Positions 10,084 to 20,429 of a DNA stretch of 64,000 bases are shown here, piece by piece (the first letter of the stretch is position 1; every line of letters starts with the position of its first letter). Location of the stretch: assembly GCA_021234155.1 (NCBI GenBank), contig JAJEKV010000006.1:7102435-7166434 (forward strand). Direction: 5' to 3'. Position numbers and translations under genes: made by a program. The notes under the pieces were generated by a model, which did not search any database, was not told the origin of the DNA, and saw only the letters and a list, made by a program, of their open reading frames with translations. The stretch is from Isoetes taiwanensis (Eukaryota > Streptophyta > Lycopodiopsida > Isoetales > Isoetaceae).

Positions 10084-12946
10084 TCATCTGTTTCTTGAGA
10101 TTAACCATGCTTTTTTAGCCCAGTCAAGGCTCATATCTTTGGCCTTCTCAACAGCCTCCTTTGGCTGGCCAGCTCTAACCATTTCTCTTACCCATCTAGC
10201 CTTTGCAAGTTCGGGCATTTCTGCCATGTCCATGTTTGTGTGACAATCAGCCAAATTTACCCAATCTTGTGTGTCTTCAGGCATAGTATCATCAACTCCA
10301 ATTTGAGTATCAGGCATGGTATCATCATGGATGTGACCATCGTGTTCAATGCCTTCATTCAACTCAAGTGCTCTTGCGGAGATCCTTCCCTCTATGGACA
10401 CCACTTGCCCATGGTTAAAATGTAAATCTTGGCTGCAAATATGTGTTTCCTCCCAGCTGCAAAATGCAAGAGGAGTAGCAGGCTCACTTGTATGGATTGG
10501 CAATTGTGCTGGAGAGTTGAGTGGGGTCGAATGCACTCTAAAATCTAAGTCCTCGACAGGACTGTCCACTTGACTATCTACAAACATGTGTGGTTGAGTG
10601 GCTGCCACACCTTTTTGCATGTGAAGTTCAAGAGCCACTAATTTCTTTGCTCTTAACAGTTGGTGCCTCTTCCTTCTACTCTCGTATGCTGCATGATTGA
10701 AAGGCTTTGGGCCAGCTACTTGCACCTGTGGCCTGGCATTTCCATAAAGCATGTTTCTAAGCCTTATAGTACCTGCCTCCCACTCTTGCTCATACCTTTT
10801 CTTGGCTTCCCTTTCTTCTCTCTTCTCCCTTCTTACCTTCTCCAAGACCTCTTTTTCCTTTCTTTTTCTTGCTGCCTCTCTCTTTTTTTCCTCAACTTTT
10901 TGTTGCCTTAATTTTTCAGCCTCTACCCGCCTGGTTTTTTCCTCCTCCATTAGCTTAATCCACTCATCACTTGTTAAGTAATGCCTATTTCCAAGATCTG
11001 GTACAATTCTCCTCCTTGCACCAACTTGTTGGGAATCAGCTTGTGCTGCAACTTGTTGGGAATCGGATTGTGCTGCAACTTGTGGTGCTGGCATGACATT
11101 GGCTGATTATCATAACATTTATTAGCATGAAAAACAGCATAATTCATGAACATGCAAAGTCAAATGTACATGAAAAAGTACATGCAAATGCAAATGCCAA
11201 TGTACATCTGTGGATGCAAATTAGATGTATACATGCAAATGTACATGGGCATCAAAATAAAAAGCAAATTGGAGATGTTTAAAGCAATTGTGCTGACCTG
11301 TCTGATTTTCAGCTTGATTGATGTGGATCTCCAATCCTTGAATCCTAGTTGAAGAACAAATAATATCAAGATATGCATGAGTTATATTAGCTAAGAAACA
11401 AGATTAGGGTAATACCTCGGGATATGTGCATCCTCCAAATGCTCTTCATGGTCATGTGGCCCTAAACCTCCATCTTCATCGACACCTTGATCGGGCTGAT
11501 CATTAGGAGTAGCAGCAGGTGGATCTTCTAGTGGCATAGTCTCATGTGGCATAGCAGGAGTGATGAATTTTGATATCACATTGCTATCAAGAGGCCATAT
11601 GCCAGTGGCCCGGAATCCGGATTTAATATTTTCTGGAGTGCATGCTCTTTTCAAGGAATCAGCAATGAGACCTGTGTGCATAAAGGCACATGTCAAACCG
11701 TCATTTAGTTTATAATAATTATACATAATCCAAATTTAGACTAGAACACATACATACCTGCTAGATAGGCTTTGCCTGGTTCAGTTTTCCCCTTCTCATT
11801 CATGTACAAACCTCTATTACGCCTAAAGTATTGCTTGAATGGACCAAAAACACACACATCAAGGGGCTGCATCTTATGGGAAGTATGAGGAGGTAGAATC
11901 ATTATATGAATTCCTAATGATCTTGCCAATAAAATAACTTGATCATCAACATGGCTGCAATGGCCATCAAGAACAATAAGGTGTGGATTATTCACATCCA
12001 CACCACCAGGCACCTTTGTCTTGAAATGCTTTTCCAACCAAACCATGAACAATTCAGTGGTCATCCATGCCTCAGGTTGAACACTCATCCCAGCCCCAGG
12101 TTCACAATTGACAATATGATTAGCTCTAATTCTTGTACCTTTAAATATGAAGTAATTGGGAATCTTATTACCTGCTGCATTGCAACATACTAAGACTGTA
12201 ACCCACTCCCGATTTCTCATGACCATTTCATGTACAGCTCTGCTCCCTTTTGGTGCAACAACCTTCAAGCCCGATACCTTACCTGCTTGAATTCCGGTCT
12301 CATCCGCATTCCATATATGCTCTGGATCAAAATTGAAGTGACTATACACCTCCTCTAATGCAGTGTAAAAAGGTCTCAATATCAATGGGTTCATAGCTCT
12401 TGCCCGTGCTGTATCTATAGTTTCAGTAGACCTCAAAGCAATGTCAGGATGTCTCTTCTTAAAGAGCCTCCACCAATGATCTCCTGGAATTCCATCTTTC
12501 CATAAGGTATCTCTGTCCTTTGCCATTTCTGCTGCATGGATCTTGAATTGCTCCAACGTGACTCCCATGCCGGTAGAAACTCTTTGGAAAGCCCATTTCT
12601 CTAGCTCAGCTTCTTCTTCATTAGTAAGACACTTTGGATTTTTGCTTGCTTTTCTATTGTATCTGCCTCTCATCCAATTTCTGATTGAACTTTCTGGAAT
12701 GCTAAATTGCCTAGATGCTTCTCTGATTGTTACAATTTCTCCGGTATCCAACAAGTGGAGAGCCTTCTCCATTGCATCCAGAGACCATCCTCCTCTGGTC
12801 ATTTTCCTTGGAGCCTGCTGCATGTGAGAAGAACCTTCTGCATGGAAAACTCGTTTCTCCTTCTCTGCTGCTCTAATTCTTTTCCTTTTAGGAATCTGAA
12901 CTGGAGTAGCATTTGCAGTATTCACTCGAGATCTTGTGACAGCCAT
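10084..12946 (-). CDS. pogo-like transposase, four exons, about 836 aa
   Basis: Exons on the minus strand: 12946-11758, 11671-11416, 11344-11298 and 11102-10084. The three introns (86, 71, 195 bp) have GT-AG ends and keep one frame. It starts at an ATG (MAVTRSR) with a basic stretch KRKRIR. Residues about 50-95 form a psq-type helix-turn-helix (REASRQFSIPESSIRNWMRG). Residues 100-187 form a CENP-B-type helix-turn-helix. The DDE_1 domain follows, with D215 in WNADETG, D327 in LIVLDGHCSH and D363 in SHKMQPLDVCVFGPFK, a DD35D spacing in the range known for pogo. Exon 2 has SGFRATGIWPLDSNVI, typical of the family's C-terminal side. Exon 4 adds a long Glu/Lys/Arg-rich coiled coil (LMEEEKTRRVEAEKLRQQK onwards). 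It should bind the element's ends and catalyse cut-and-paste transposition in the nucleus. The frame is intact. A domesticated CENP-B-like role is an alternative, but the perfect TIRs argue for a transposon. Confidence 0.92.
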
Positions 12947-13174
12947 CTTGAAGACTCAAGGGCTCAAGAGTTTCAGACAAAGAAAAGGCCATGCTTAAAT
13001 TAGGAGGCCGAACATTCAAAACAAGGAATTTGAGCGGCATTTGCAACCAATTTAGGCGGGATCAAGCAGAGGCTAAAGCCAATTAGACATGCAACTATAA
13101 TTGAGCGGCAAAATCTTGGATGACGGCTCCTGCCTACGAAAAATCCAGCCTAAAAAGGGATCCCCTACTCTAAA

Positions 13175-13412
13175 TTTGAAGCCCTCTAACCTTATATAGC
13201 AGCCTTCCACCCTTGGATTGCAGCCCCTGTGCTCCGAAACGCAGCTCCCTTTTGTTATTTCGCATTCCCCATTCCCACAACGCAGCCCTCATTCGTTGAA
13301 ACGCAGCCCGGTGCTCTGGAACGCAGCCCCAACTCGTTGAAATCCAGCCCCCTTTTGTTGGACTGCATCCCCCATTCGACAGAACGCAGCCCTCATTCGC
13401 CCAACAAAAACC
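13175..13412. repeat. Subterminal array of ~21-bp repeats in the pogo-like element
   Basis: The core (A/G)AACGCAGCCC recurs in exact or degenerate form near 13175, 13197, 13217, 13237, 13258, 13278, 13299, 13319, 13340, 13361 and 13382, with spacing of 20-22 bp. It lies just inside the right TIR and upstream of the transposase start. Two helical turns per repeat would place every core on the same face of the DNA, which suits multiple protein binding. I infer transposase or host-factor sites, possibly also promoter elements. Confidence 0.8.
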
Positions 13413-13496
13413 CTAAATTGTTGCCCAGGTGTCCTTGTTGGCGATATAATCAGCTTTCCTTTCGACCCAAGAGAGCCCAACGTGAGACCAGCGTCC

Positions 13497-13514
13497 TCGT
13501 TGGTCAGCCTCCCC
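13497..13514 (-). repeat. Right TIR of the pogo-like element
   Basis: TCGTTGGTCAGCCTCCCC followed by TA; perfect inverse of the left terminus. Confidence 0.93.
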
Positions 13515-13825
13515 TATGAGTATGTCTTTGCTACTTCTCAATTTACTAAATAATTTTGGCCGCCATTCTCTTGCTTTTAACGTGACTTTTTGGTGAAAGA
13601 CTCGTCTGGAGGGGGAAATAGATAGGCATATCTTTCATCACAGCAGTGTACGAACATTTTGAAAAATATCTAAAGGGCTAGTCGACCACACCAATTTGGT
13701 CTGACTACCCACTAATAATAATAAAGGGGACCTGCCATAGGAACAACCCAAGCCCCTTTAAAATGGCGTAAAATAAGAAAGGCAAATAGGAGGCAACGTA
13801 CGAAAGTTTATCACCAGGATGAAAA

Positions 13826-13865
13826 ACCCCGCCCTTTCGGGTTTTCGAGGAAAACCCTAATGATA
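13826..13865. repeat. Hairpin-like retroposon segment
   Basis: AAAAACCCCGCCCTTTCGGG followed by TTTTCGAGGAAAACCCTAATG. It resembles the hairpin segment of the (ATTCT)n-tailed retroposon at 2722-2780, but no tail is found in the expected direction. Possibly a truncated relative. Confidence 0.4.
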
Positions 13866-14209
13866 AACCTTTGTCCAATGGCTCCTAAGGAAAAGCCCGG
13901 GCCATCAGAGTGGAGATCATTGATGAAAAAGTCGAGGAAGCACAAGATGGAGGTCGCAAATAAGACGATTCCTCTCGAACCCAACACGAGGGCCATAAGA
14001 AAGAAACAAATGGCCATGATCATCTGAAAAACTTAAGGTAAAAGAAAACGAACAAAATGCATTAGACATTAGAATAGAATAGAAGGGAAGTAACTCAAAA
14101 AAGTTCGAGTTCCCTACAGTTGGATGAGATGGCCTGAAAAGAAACAACATAAAAAGAAGCACGTAACTCAAAAAAAAAAAAATATAAGCCATCATGCCGG
14201 CTCGGCGAA

Positions 14210-14480
14210 ACCCCCCACGGAGGCTGGTCCATAACAAATCACAATCCTTCAATAATAGAAGGGGCTGGTCACGCGAGCCACTCAATATAACATCATACAG
14301 CAAAACCACATAACCTCTCAAACACAGAGGGGCTATACATGCGTGCCACACGAGAAATGACAAATACTTCAAGAATAAAAAAGGGCTGGTCACGCGAGCC
14401 ACGCGACATAACATCATAATATCTTTAAACAACATAACCTCTCAAATACAGAGGGGCTGGTCACGCGAGCCACGCGATAT
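14210..14480. repeat. Minisatellite, about four units of 60-70 bp
   Basis: Units near 14255, 14325, 14385 and 14450 share the core GGGGCTGGTCACGCGAGCCA followed by C..ACATAACATCATA, and CATAACCTCTCAAA(C/T)ACAGA. The second unit is the most diverged (GGGGCTATACATGCGTGCCA). It lies just 5' of, and possibly belongs to, the TRIM-like candidate. Confidence 0.75.
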
Positions 14481-14533
14481 AGAATCACAAATCAAAATGA
14501 ATGTAAACAACTTAGGGTGGGAAGGGAGGGAAC

Positions 14534-16215
14534 TGAGACCAAAAAACTGCTGTGAGAAGACGCCGATAATGGAGAAAGAGCCCAAAACATATATATAGCC
14601 TCGTCTCTCCCCAAAATGGCGATCTGACGGTGTCGAATCGCATGCATTTTGGTGAGAGACTCGTCTGGAGGGGGGAAACCGGCCGATCAAAAGAGAACTT
14701 CCATTTCAAAGCCTAGGGTGATGAGACAGGGACATCAAGTCAGTATTGGCACAAAAGGAAGATGGTGTAGAACAATAGGTAAGGTGGATCTAAAAAAGGA
14801 AGAGTGAAATACATTAAGGAAAGGGAATAAAGACAACAATTCATCAAGATTAAAAATGCTAAAAAAGTCAACACTAGGCTTAGGTCCTACCCATATAAGT
14901 TCCGAGCAAACCAAGTTTGAGGTGTTATTAACATAATAGACTATAACAATTTACGTAGACTCTTTAAGGTGGCTTCGATAGTAAAAACCAACTAGTATCA
15001 ACTAGTATAAACCAACAATAGTAAGAAACAATATCCAAATGTGGTGGTGTCAAGCATATGTGGGTGAAAAATATCACGTGACTATAGAAAAAATGTATAA
15101 ACCAAAAACACAATATCCTAAGTTGGTAACAAACGTCCATGGCGCAAAAAAGACAAGGTACATTAGAAAAATATATCCAAACGAATAGAAACAAATGTAT
15201 TCAAAAAGAAAAGGAAAATAGAAACAAATATACTCGAAAAGAAAACATATTCGAAAAGAAATAGAAACAAATGTACTTTAAAAGAAAATAAACTATGTCA
15301 ACACCTGAATTTGAACCCATCACCACAAGTTAAAAAGCATTACATGCTAACCATTATTACCCAAAAGCATTAATAAACAATAATTTACGTTCAATACACT
15401 TTATTTGAGTAGCGGAGAATGCAAAGAAACATGCAAAGGTCGACAAAGTAGCGGAGCATGCAAAGAAGCATGCGGAAGGGAAAACAGGGAAAGATGAATT
15501 CGAGAAAATATAACGGCGGAACAAGGAGGGATTGACGACAACGGATGTGTTTAAGAGGAAGAAGTTTGATGCTAGGAAGCAAAGCTTGAAAAAACAGGCC
15601 TACAAGCAGTCAGGACATAGCTATATTACAATTATAGAGAGAGAAGGAGATGATGATCTGATCAAAGCATACGATATAACGAAAATTTTGATTTGGGTTT
15701 AGATTCACAGTGATAAACCTGGTGTCAAATCCAGAGAAAAACATACAACCCTAATTGAACAACAGGATAAAGAATGAAAAGCCTTACAATAACGGATATG
15801 AAGATGCGATGGTGATGCAATGAAAATAGCTATAGAACAAGAAGCAGCAAGTGATGCTTGACACAACCGACTGAAGTAGCAGCCCACAATTGCCAACCAA
15901 AGATTTCTCATGCGAGATAAAAAAACATGTTAGAGATAGAAAAAATTAAGAAGCATTGCTGAACATCCAGAGAAAAGAATGAACTCAAAAGATTAGGTGC
16001 TATCACCACACCAAGAGAAGCATCGAGCGCCATAACGAGAAAAGCATATAACGTAACTAACATGGCAAATCTCCAAGGAACAAGAGGAAAGAAACTGCAA
16101 CTGAGACCAAAAAACTGCTGTGAGAAGACGCCGATAATGGAGAAAGAGCCCAACAACGTATATATAGCCTCGTCTCTCCCCAAAATGGCGATCCGACGGT
16201 GTCGAATCGCATGCA
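14534..16215 (+). mobile_element. TRIM-like candidate with 113-bp terminal direct repeats
   Basis: Bases 14534-14646 and 16102-16215 are almost identical direct repeats that begin TGAGACCAAAAAACTGCTG and end GAATCGCATGCA, so each is bounded by TG..CA. Both contain a TATATATA motif. A purine-rich run (AAGGAACAAGAGGAAAGAAA) precedes the second repeat, as a polypurine tract would. The 1.45-kb interior has no gag or pol that I recognise. No convincing target duplication is visible (GGAAC left, TTGTT right), so a simple dispersed repeat pair is the alternative. Confidence 0.5.
15297..15366 (-). repeat. tRNA-Lys-like SINE head or tRNA pseudogene
   Basis: On the minus strand, ATGGTTAGCATGTAATGC, CTTTTTAACTTGTGG and TGATGGGTTCAAATTC follow the order of a tRNA-Lys D-arm, UUU anticodon loop and T-arm. 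The B box is GGTTCAAATTC. Acceptor pairing is poor, so it is not a functional tRNA. It lies inside the TRIM-like candidate. Confidence 0.55.
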
Positions 16216-16269
16216 TTGTTAGTATGAGTGTGGACTTGCAACACTTTCCATCTCTTTCTAAATTCGTGA

Positions 16270-19200
16270 TGTAACGGACCCATGAGAGATCAATTGAGTA
16301 GATCTGGGTGTCGTGTTCGCCAGACACAGGCATAAATGGGTAGAAACGATAACTCATAAATGTCTAGACGGTTTTGTCCAGTTGGTTAAGGGCATGTCGG
16401 TTAGGAACGTTACATTTGGTATTAGAGTAGGTAGGGCTCGAGTTTGAGTCTCCATCGGGGCAAGTATAACCTGGAATACTGTTGGACGGTAGGTGGGTCA
16501 AAGCATGGAGCTGGGGGGCATTTTTATGCCAGCCAAACACCCCCTAAGCACCTAATGCGGGAAATTTTATTTATTTTTATCTTTTTTTCTATAACTCCGA
16601 TGAAGCTGAAATTTTGTATTCCAAGGCGTAATATGAATGCGTTTCAGGGAAAAATATCAAAAAAATAAAAGAAAAATATTTTTTAAAAATACAAAGAAAA
16701 TAGCTCCGCAAAGCACCCCCTTGTTGCCCATTTTTGGCAACATGGACCAGCATCTATGTTTCAAAACCTTTGTTCCATTTACATTTCCTTTAAGGAAAAG
16801 TTCCAGGCTATTGTGATCCCATCAGAGTTTGGAAGACATTTGACCAAGATTGGAAGACATTGGGGATCTCCTATTATGGCCTAGTCTTTTCCTTGAGGTA
16901 AAACACCTTTCTAGACACATTCCTATTAGCTTAACATTTTCCTTTGATTTGAAGACCAGGCAAAGGCTATAGCAAGTTTATCAAGGAGGCACAAGACATT
17001 TTACCAAAGCTCAAAACCTTATGAAGCTTGCTTGAGAAGTTTGAAGTCACACACATGAGGATGCTACCCTAGAAGTGAAATTTGCTCTTATTCTAGCCTT
17101 GAAGTTTGGAAGACCCTTATAGAAGTTTGGAAGACCTTAGGCTTTGAGCAAATCTATCTTCACTAGAAGGTATGAATTGAGCCCTAGAAACAATTTGAGA
17201 TAAGATCAAGTGCTACAGAGGTACCCATCTCTTCTTCATTCCATTCATCTTACATCCCCCTTTCTATATCCCAAGAGCCTTCAAGACTTTTCCTTCACCA
17301 TTGTTTCCACTTTTGAGACCTTTTCTCATCATTCTACTACTTATCTTTTATGAATCCCACCTTCATTTGAGAATTGTCCCCTAGTGATCTTGAAAACCTT
17401 CAAAGGCAAGAAGGCTTCTTTCTCATTCTCATTTCATCTTCCTAAACTCTAGTATAGCCTATTTACACCCTTTTCCCATCTTTTTCCTATGACTTTTTCA
17501 CCATCCTTATGTTCCAACATTCATTGACCATGGGTCAAAAGGGACCAAAAATTCAAATGTTTTAGTTTGACCTAAAACCCTCTAGATGGGAAGTCGGGAA
17601 AAAAGAGCTGACTTGGTCTTTTAAAATTCAAAAAAAAACCTTTGGAAAGACCTTCAAAATTGGATTCTTGGGATGCGTGCCAAAAAAAAAAAAAAAAAAA
17701 AAAAAACCTATTCTAGCCTATCTATCCTATCTATTTCTCGTGATAGTTCCGTGTCACCTCCCCCTTTTTTTTTTTCCGTGGCGGCCAGGGCGTGGGGGCC
17801 GACACTGGCCGGTGTCCCCTCTGCGTGGCACGCAAATTTAATAGTGGGTCTGCATTTTTCCTTATATACCTTAGCCTCCGGAACCACTTCGGCCTGTGGG
17901 ATATATCACCCTTAAGAATTTTCGATGAACCCTAAGAAATAGGGGAACATGCTAAACCGCCAATTGTACCTAAACTTGATTGAATCCCGCCAATTTCCTC
18001 CCCAAATTAGCTCCTAAACCTTTTCGAAAACCATGGGGATCCTTTGTGGCATTTGATTCGATGGAAATTGCTAAATTTGGGCCTCAAATCACTCAACCGA
18101 AGCTAGCTTTTGGGAAGAACGGTTCTTAAACCAAGCATCACGGACCAAATCGACCGCCCCTCAGAGACATACCTCTGTGATTTTGGCGCATTGAATTTTT
18201 GATATCCTTTTGCTCTGCTCCGCTCGGATTCCAGCTCCATTTCGATCGAGATTGAAGTCCCTGTTCGTTGTGACTTGTTCAGCATCGAAGCACCTCGTTG
18301 GCAAACTTAAATAATCACTCCATATTACTTCATTGGTATTTTTGAAGCTCTCGAAAGGCTCAAGCAGTCTTGAATTTTCTCTCAAGCATTATTATTTTCA
18401 AAACTTTGGTAATACCCTGTTGACATTGTCATACCTTCTGTATCACATTGCTATAATGCATAGTCTTTGCCTGAAAAATCATTGTCTTCATTGTACATCC
18501 TTTTTTTGTAGTTCTGCATTGCCCTTTTAAAAGAAAAAAAGAGCAAAAAAAACCAAAAACAAGACCAAAAATATTTACTCAGAGATTATATCTTCTTCAG
18601 GTAGTTGTATCTCATCTTTATAGAAATCCTAGACACCTATACATTCGGAGAAAACATATAAAAAGATTTCTTTTCATAACTGTTACAGAGTTTGTTCTTT
18701 TCTTGAGGTTTTGTTTACTTACAGAAAAACTAAAACATCCTTTTGCTATTCAAACCTTTTGCACGTGATCTAGAGGTTATTTTGAAGTTGCCTGCACAGA
18801 TCCCAACCCAAAATTCCCCATCAAACTCCATCTGCAAAATTTGGCTCTCTGTTTTGGCACTGGCCAACTTTTTGACCTGCCTTTGACCTCGATTTTCTTG
18901 ACCTTCCTTTATTCAAATCAAGTCAAGTCTTCTCCACCATTTTCCTCTGCTTGTTGATCACTGATAACACCAATCAGACCTTCAAAATCTCTCAAGGTGT
19001 GTCTGCAAGTTCAGTTTTTGCTCTGACAGTTTTTTCAGTTTCAGGGACTCTAGTGATTTTGAAAAAACTAGCACTTAAAAAATGAATTTTTTGGTTTCAT
19101 ATGACAAGGATTGATCATCCTAAGTGGTCTGGAGGTTCTAACCACTTTGTTTAAGATTCCTTTGAGGTTAGGCTAAAATTCCAGGTTTTAGGCTAACACC

Positions 19201-19465
19201 CCTAAGCACCATGTGTCGCTGACACAAAAAGTGTCCCCCACCTCCATGCTTTGACCCAGGTCTTGACTTGGTCTTGGTGTGGTCTATGGTTTGTGATGCT
19301 TGAGGACGAGCATAGTTCTAGTGGAAGAGATTGTAACGAACCCATGGGAAACCGCTCAAGTAGATGTGGATGTCGCATTTTCGAGACACCGACATAAATG
19401 GGTAGAAGCGACTTGTAGATGGTTTTGCCCAGTTGGTTAAGGGCATATCAGTTAGGAATGTCACA
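16270..19465 (+). mobile_element. Short-LTR retroelement without recognisable gag-pol
   Basis: The 5' LTR (16270-16414) starts TGTAACGGACCCATG and ends GTTACA. The 3' LTR (19332-19465) starts TGTAACGAACCCATG and ends GTCACA. They share ATAAATGGGTAGAA(A/G)CG and CAGTTGGTTAAGGGCAT and differ by a roughly 10-bp indel and many substitutions. After the 5' LTR comes TT then TGGTATTAGAGTAGG (16417-16431), a slightly mutated form of the initiator-Met primer binding site TGGTATCAGAGC. Before the 3' LTR lies GCTTGAGGACGAGC then AGTGGAAGAGATT, the junction often seen at the end of plant gypsy polyproteins and polypurine tract. The 2.9-kb interior shows no protease, RT or integrase, so the element is non-autonomous and old. 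Adjacent five-base flanks do not match exactly. Confidence 0.75.
16417..16431 (+). promoter_or_regulatory. Primer binding site of the short-LTR element
   Basis: TGGTATTAGAGTAGG two bases after the 5' LTR. It matches the plant tRNA-iMet-complementary TGGTATCAGAGC with C-to-T changes. Confidence 0.75.
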
Positions 19466-19469
19466 TGCG

Positions 19470-20400
19470 ATTCCATACTCTTTCTGTTACTTGGGGTTCT
19501 TTTGATGCAGGATAGGGTGTCTCCTACACAATTTAGTGATTGGATCAAACATGATATTGCATCTAATATGCAATCTGCTTCGGTCTCTGATGCATTAAAT
19601 ACCATGTTATAGAATAATAAGAAAGAACTAGATAGAGATAATTAGCCATGATTGACTCCTCACTTGGGGTTGGCAGGCTTGTTTCATCCTCTTCGGCGAC
19701 ATTATCTTCTATACCAGGTTTATCTCCTAGAATTTGCCAAGTTAGTGTGCTGCAATTCGGATGCCTTGTTAGTTTCAATTGGAGATATTCTACTTGAATT
19801 GCAGAATCCTAATTGTATAATAGCTATTGCAAATGGATTGTATATGTGCCTTGCCTGTTCTGTTATAAATGGTCCTCGAATTTGTGTATCTATTTTTGCT
19901 TGTGCTTCTTTTCTCAAATAGTAGTGCATCCTCTTTTCTTCAAGTGCTAAAACTACATCTGCTTAATGTATCAAATCTTGTTGTTTTCCATTTTGCTACT
20001 TATAGATCTAGATAGACTTCTATCTTTGTCTACTCAATTGGTTCTCCTGTTCACCCTGTCCTTCGTGTCACCTTCTTGTTCGCACTATATGTAATCACAA
20101 GTATTACTAGCTTTGTGACTCTTATGCCTTCTTTTCTAGTTTTTTCTGCACCATGGCCGCCTCCTAGTTCCATGTCACCAGATTCTCTTAGGGAGGCGCA
20201 ACAATCTCACCTTAAGGACATTGCTCAAAAATAAGAATCGTTAAAAGAAGGATGGTGCTCTCCGCGTCTCAAGGATAGGAATAGTTCAAGTCCTCCAAAC
20301 TGCTCTAATTAGGAAAAGGTTAGAATATATTTATTGCAAGGTGCTACTTCCCTCGTTAAAAGCAACAAACTTACAAAATGTATGATTTAAATATGAATGA
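19470..20400. other. No gene seen
   Basis: Only short open frames without recognisable domains; nothing else found. Confidence 0.4.
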
Positions 20401-20429
20401 CCCATTTTCAATCACTTGAACATGATTTT

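Larger units (their letters stand above)
9412..13514 (-). mobile_element. Complete pogo-like DNA transposon, 4.1 kb
   Basis: The element begins GGGGAGGCTGACCAACGA at 9412 and ends with the exact inverse TCGTTGGTCAGCCTCCCC at 13514. Both ends are directly flanked by TA (9410-9411 and 13515-13516), the target duplication expected of the Tc1/mariner-pogo superfamily. It encodes one four-exon transposase on the minus strand and carries a phased subterminal repeat array at its right end. All parts of an autonomous element are visible and unbroken: two matching ends, TA duplication and an uninterrupted spliced frame. Whether it is active cannot be told from one copy. Confidence 0.93.

Noticed and set aside
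12543-13003. Plus-strand open frames opposite the transposase
   Set aside because: Shadows of the minus-strand coding exon.
17673-17915. 80-codon frame starting in a poly-A run
   Set aside because: Starts with a poly-Lys run from the A-tract inside the LTR element; no domain.
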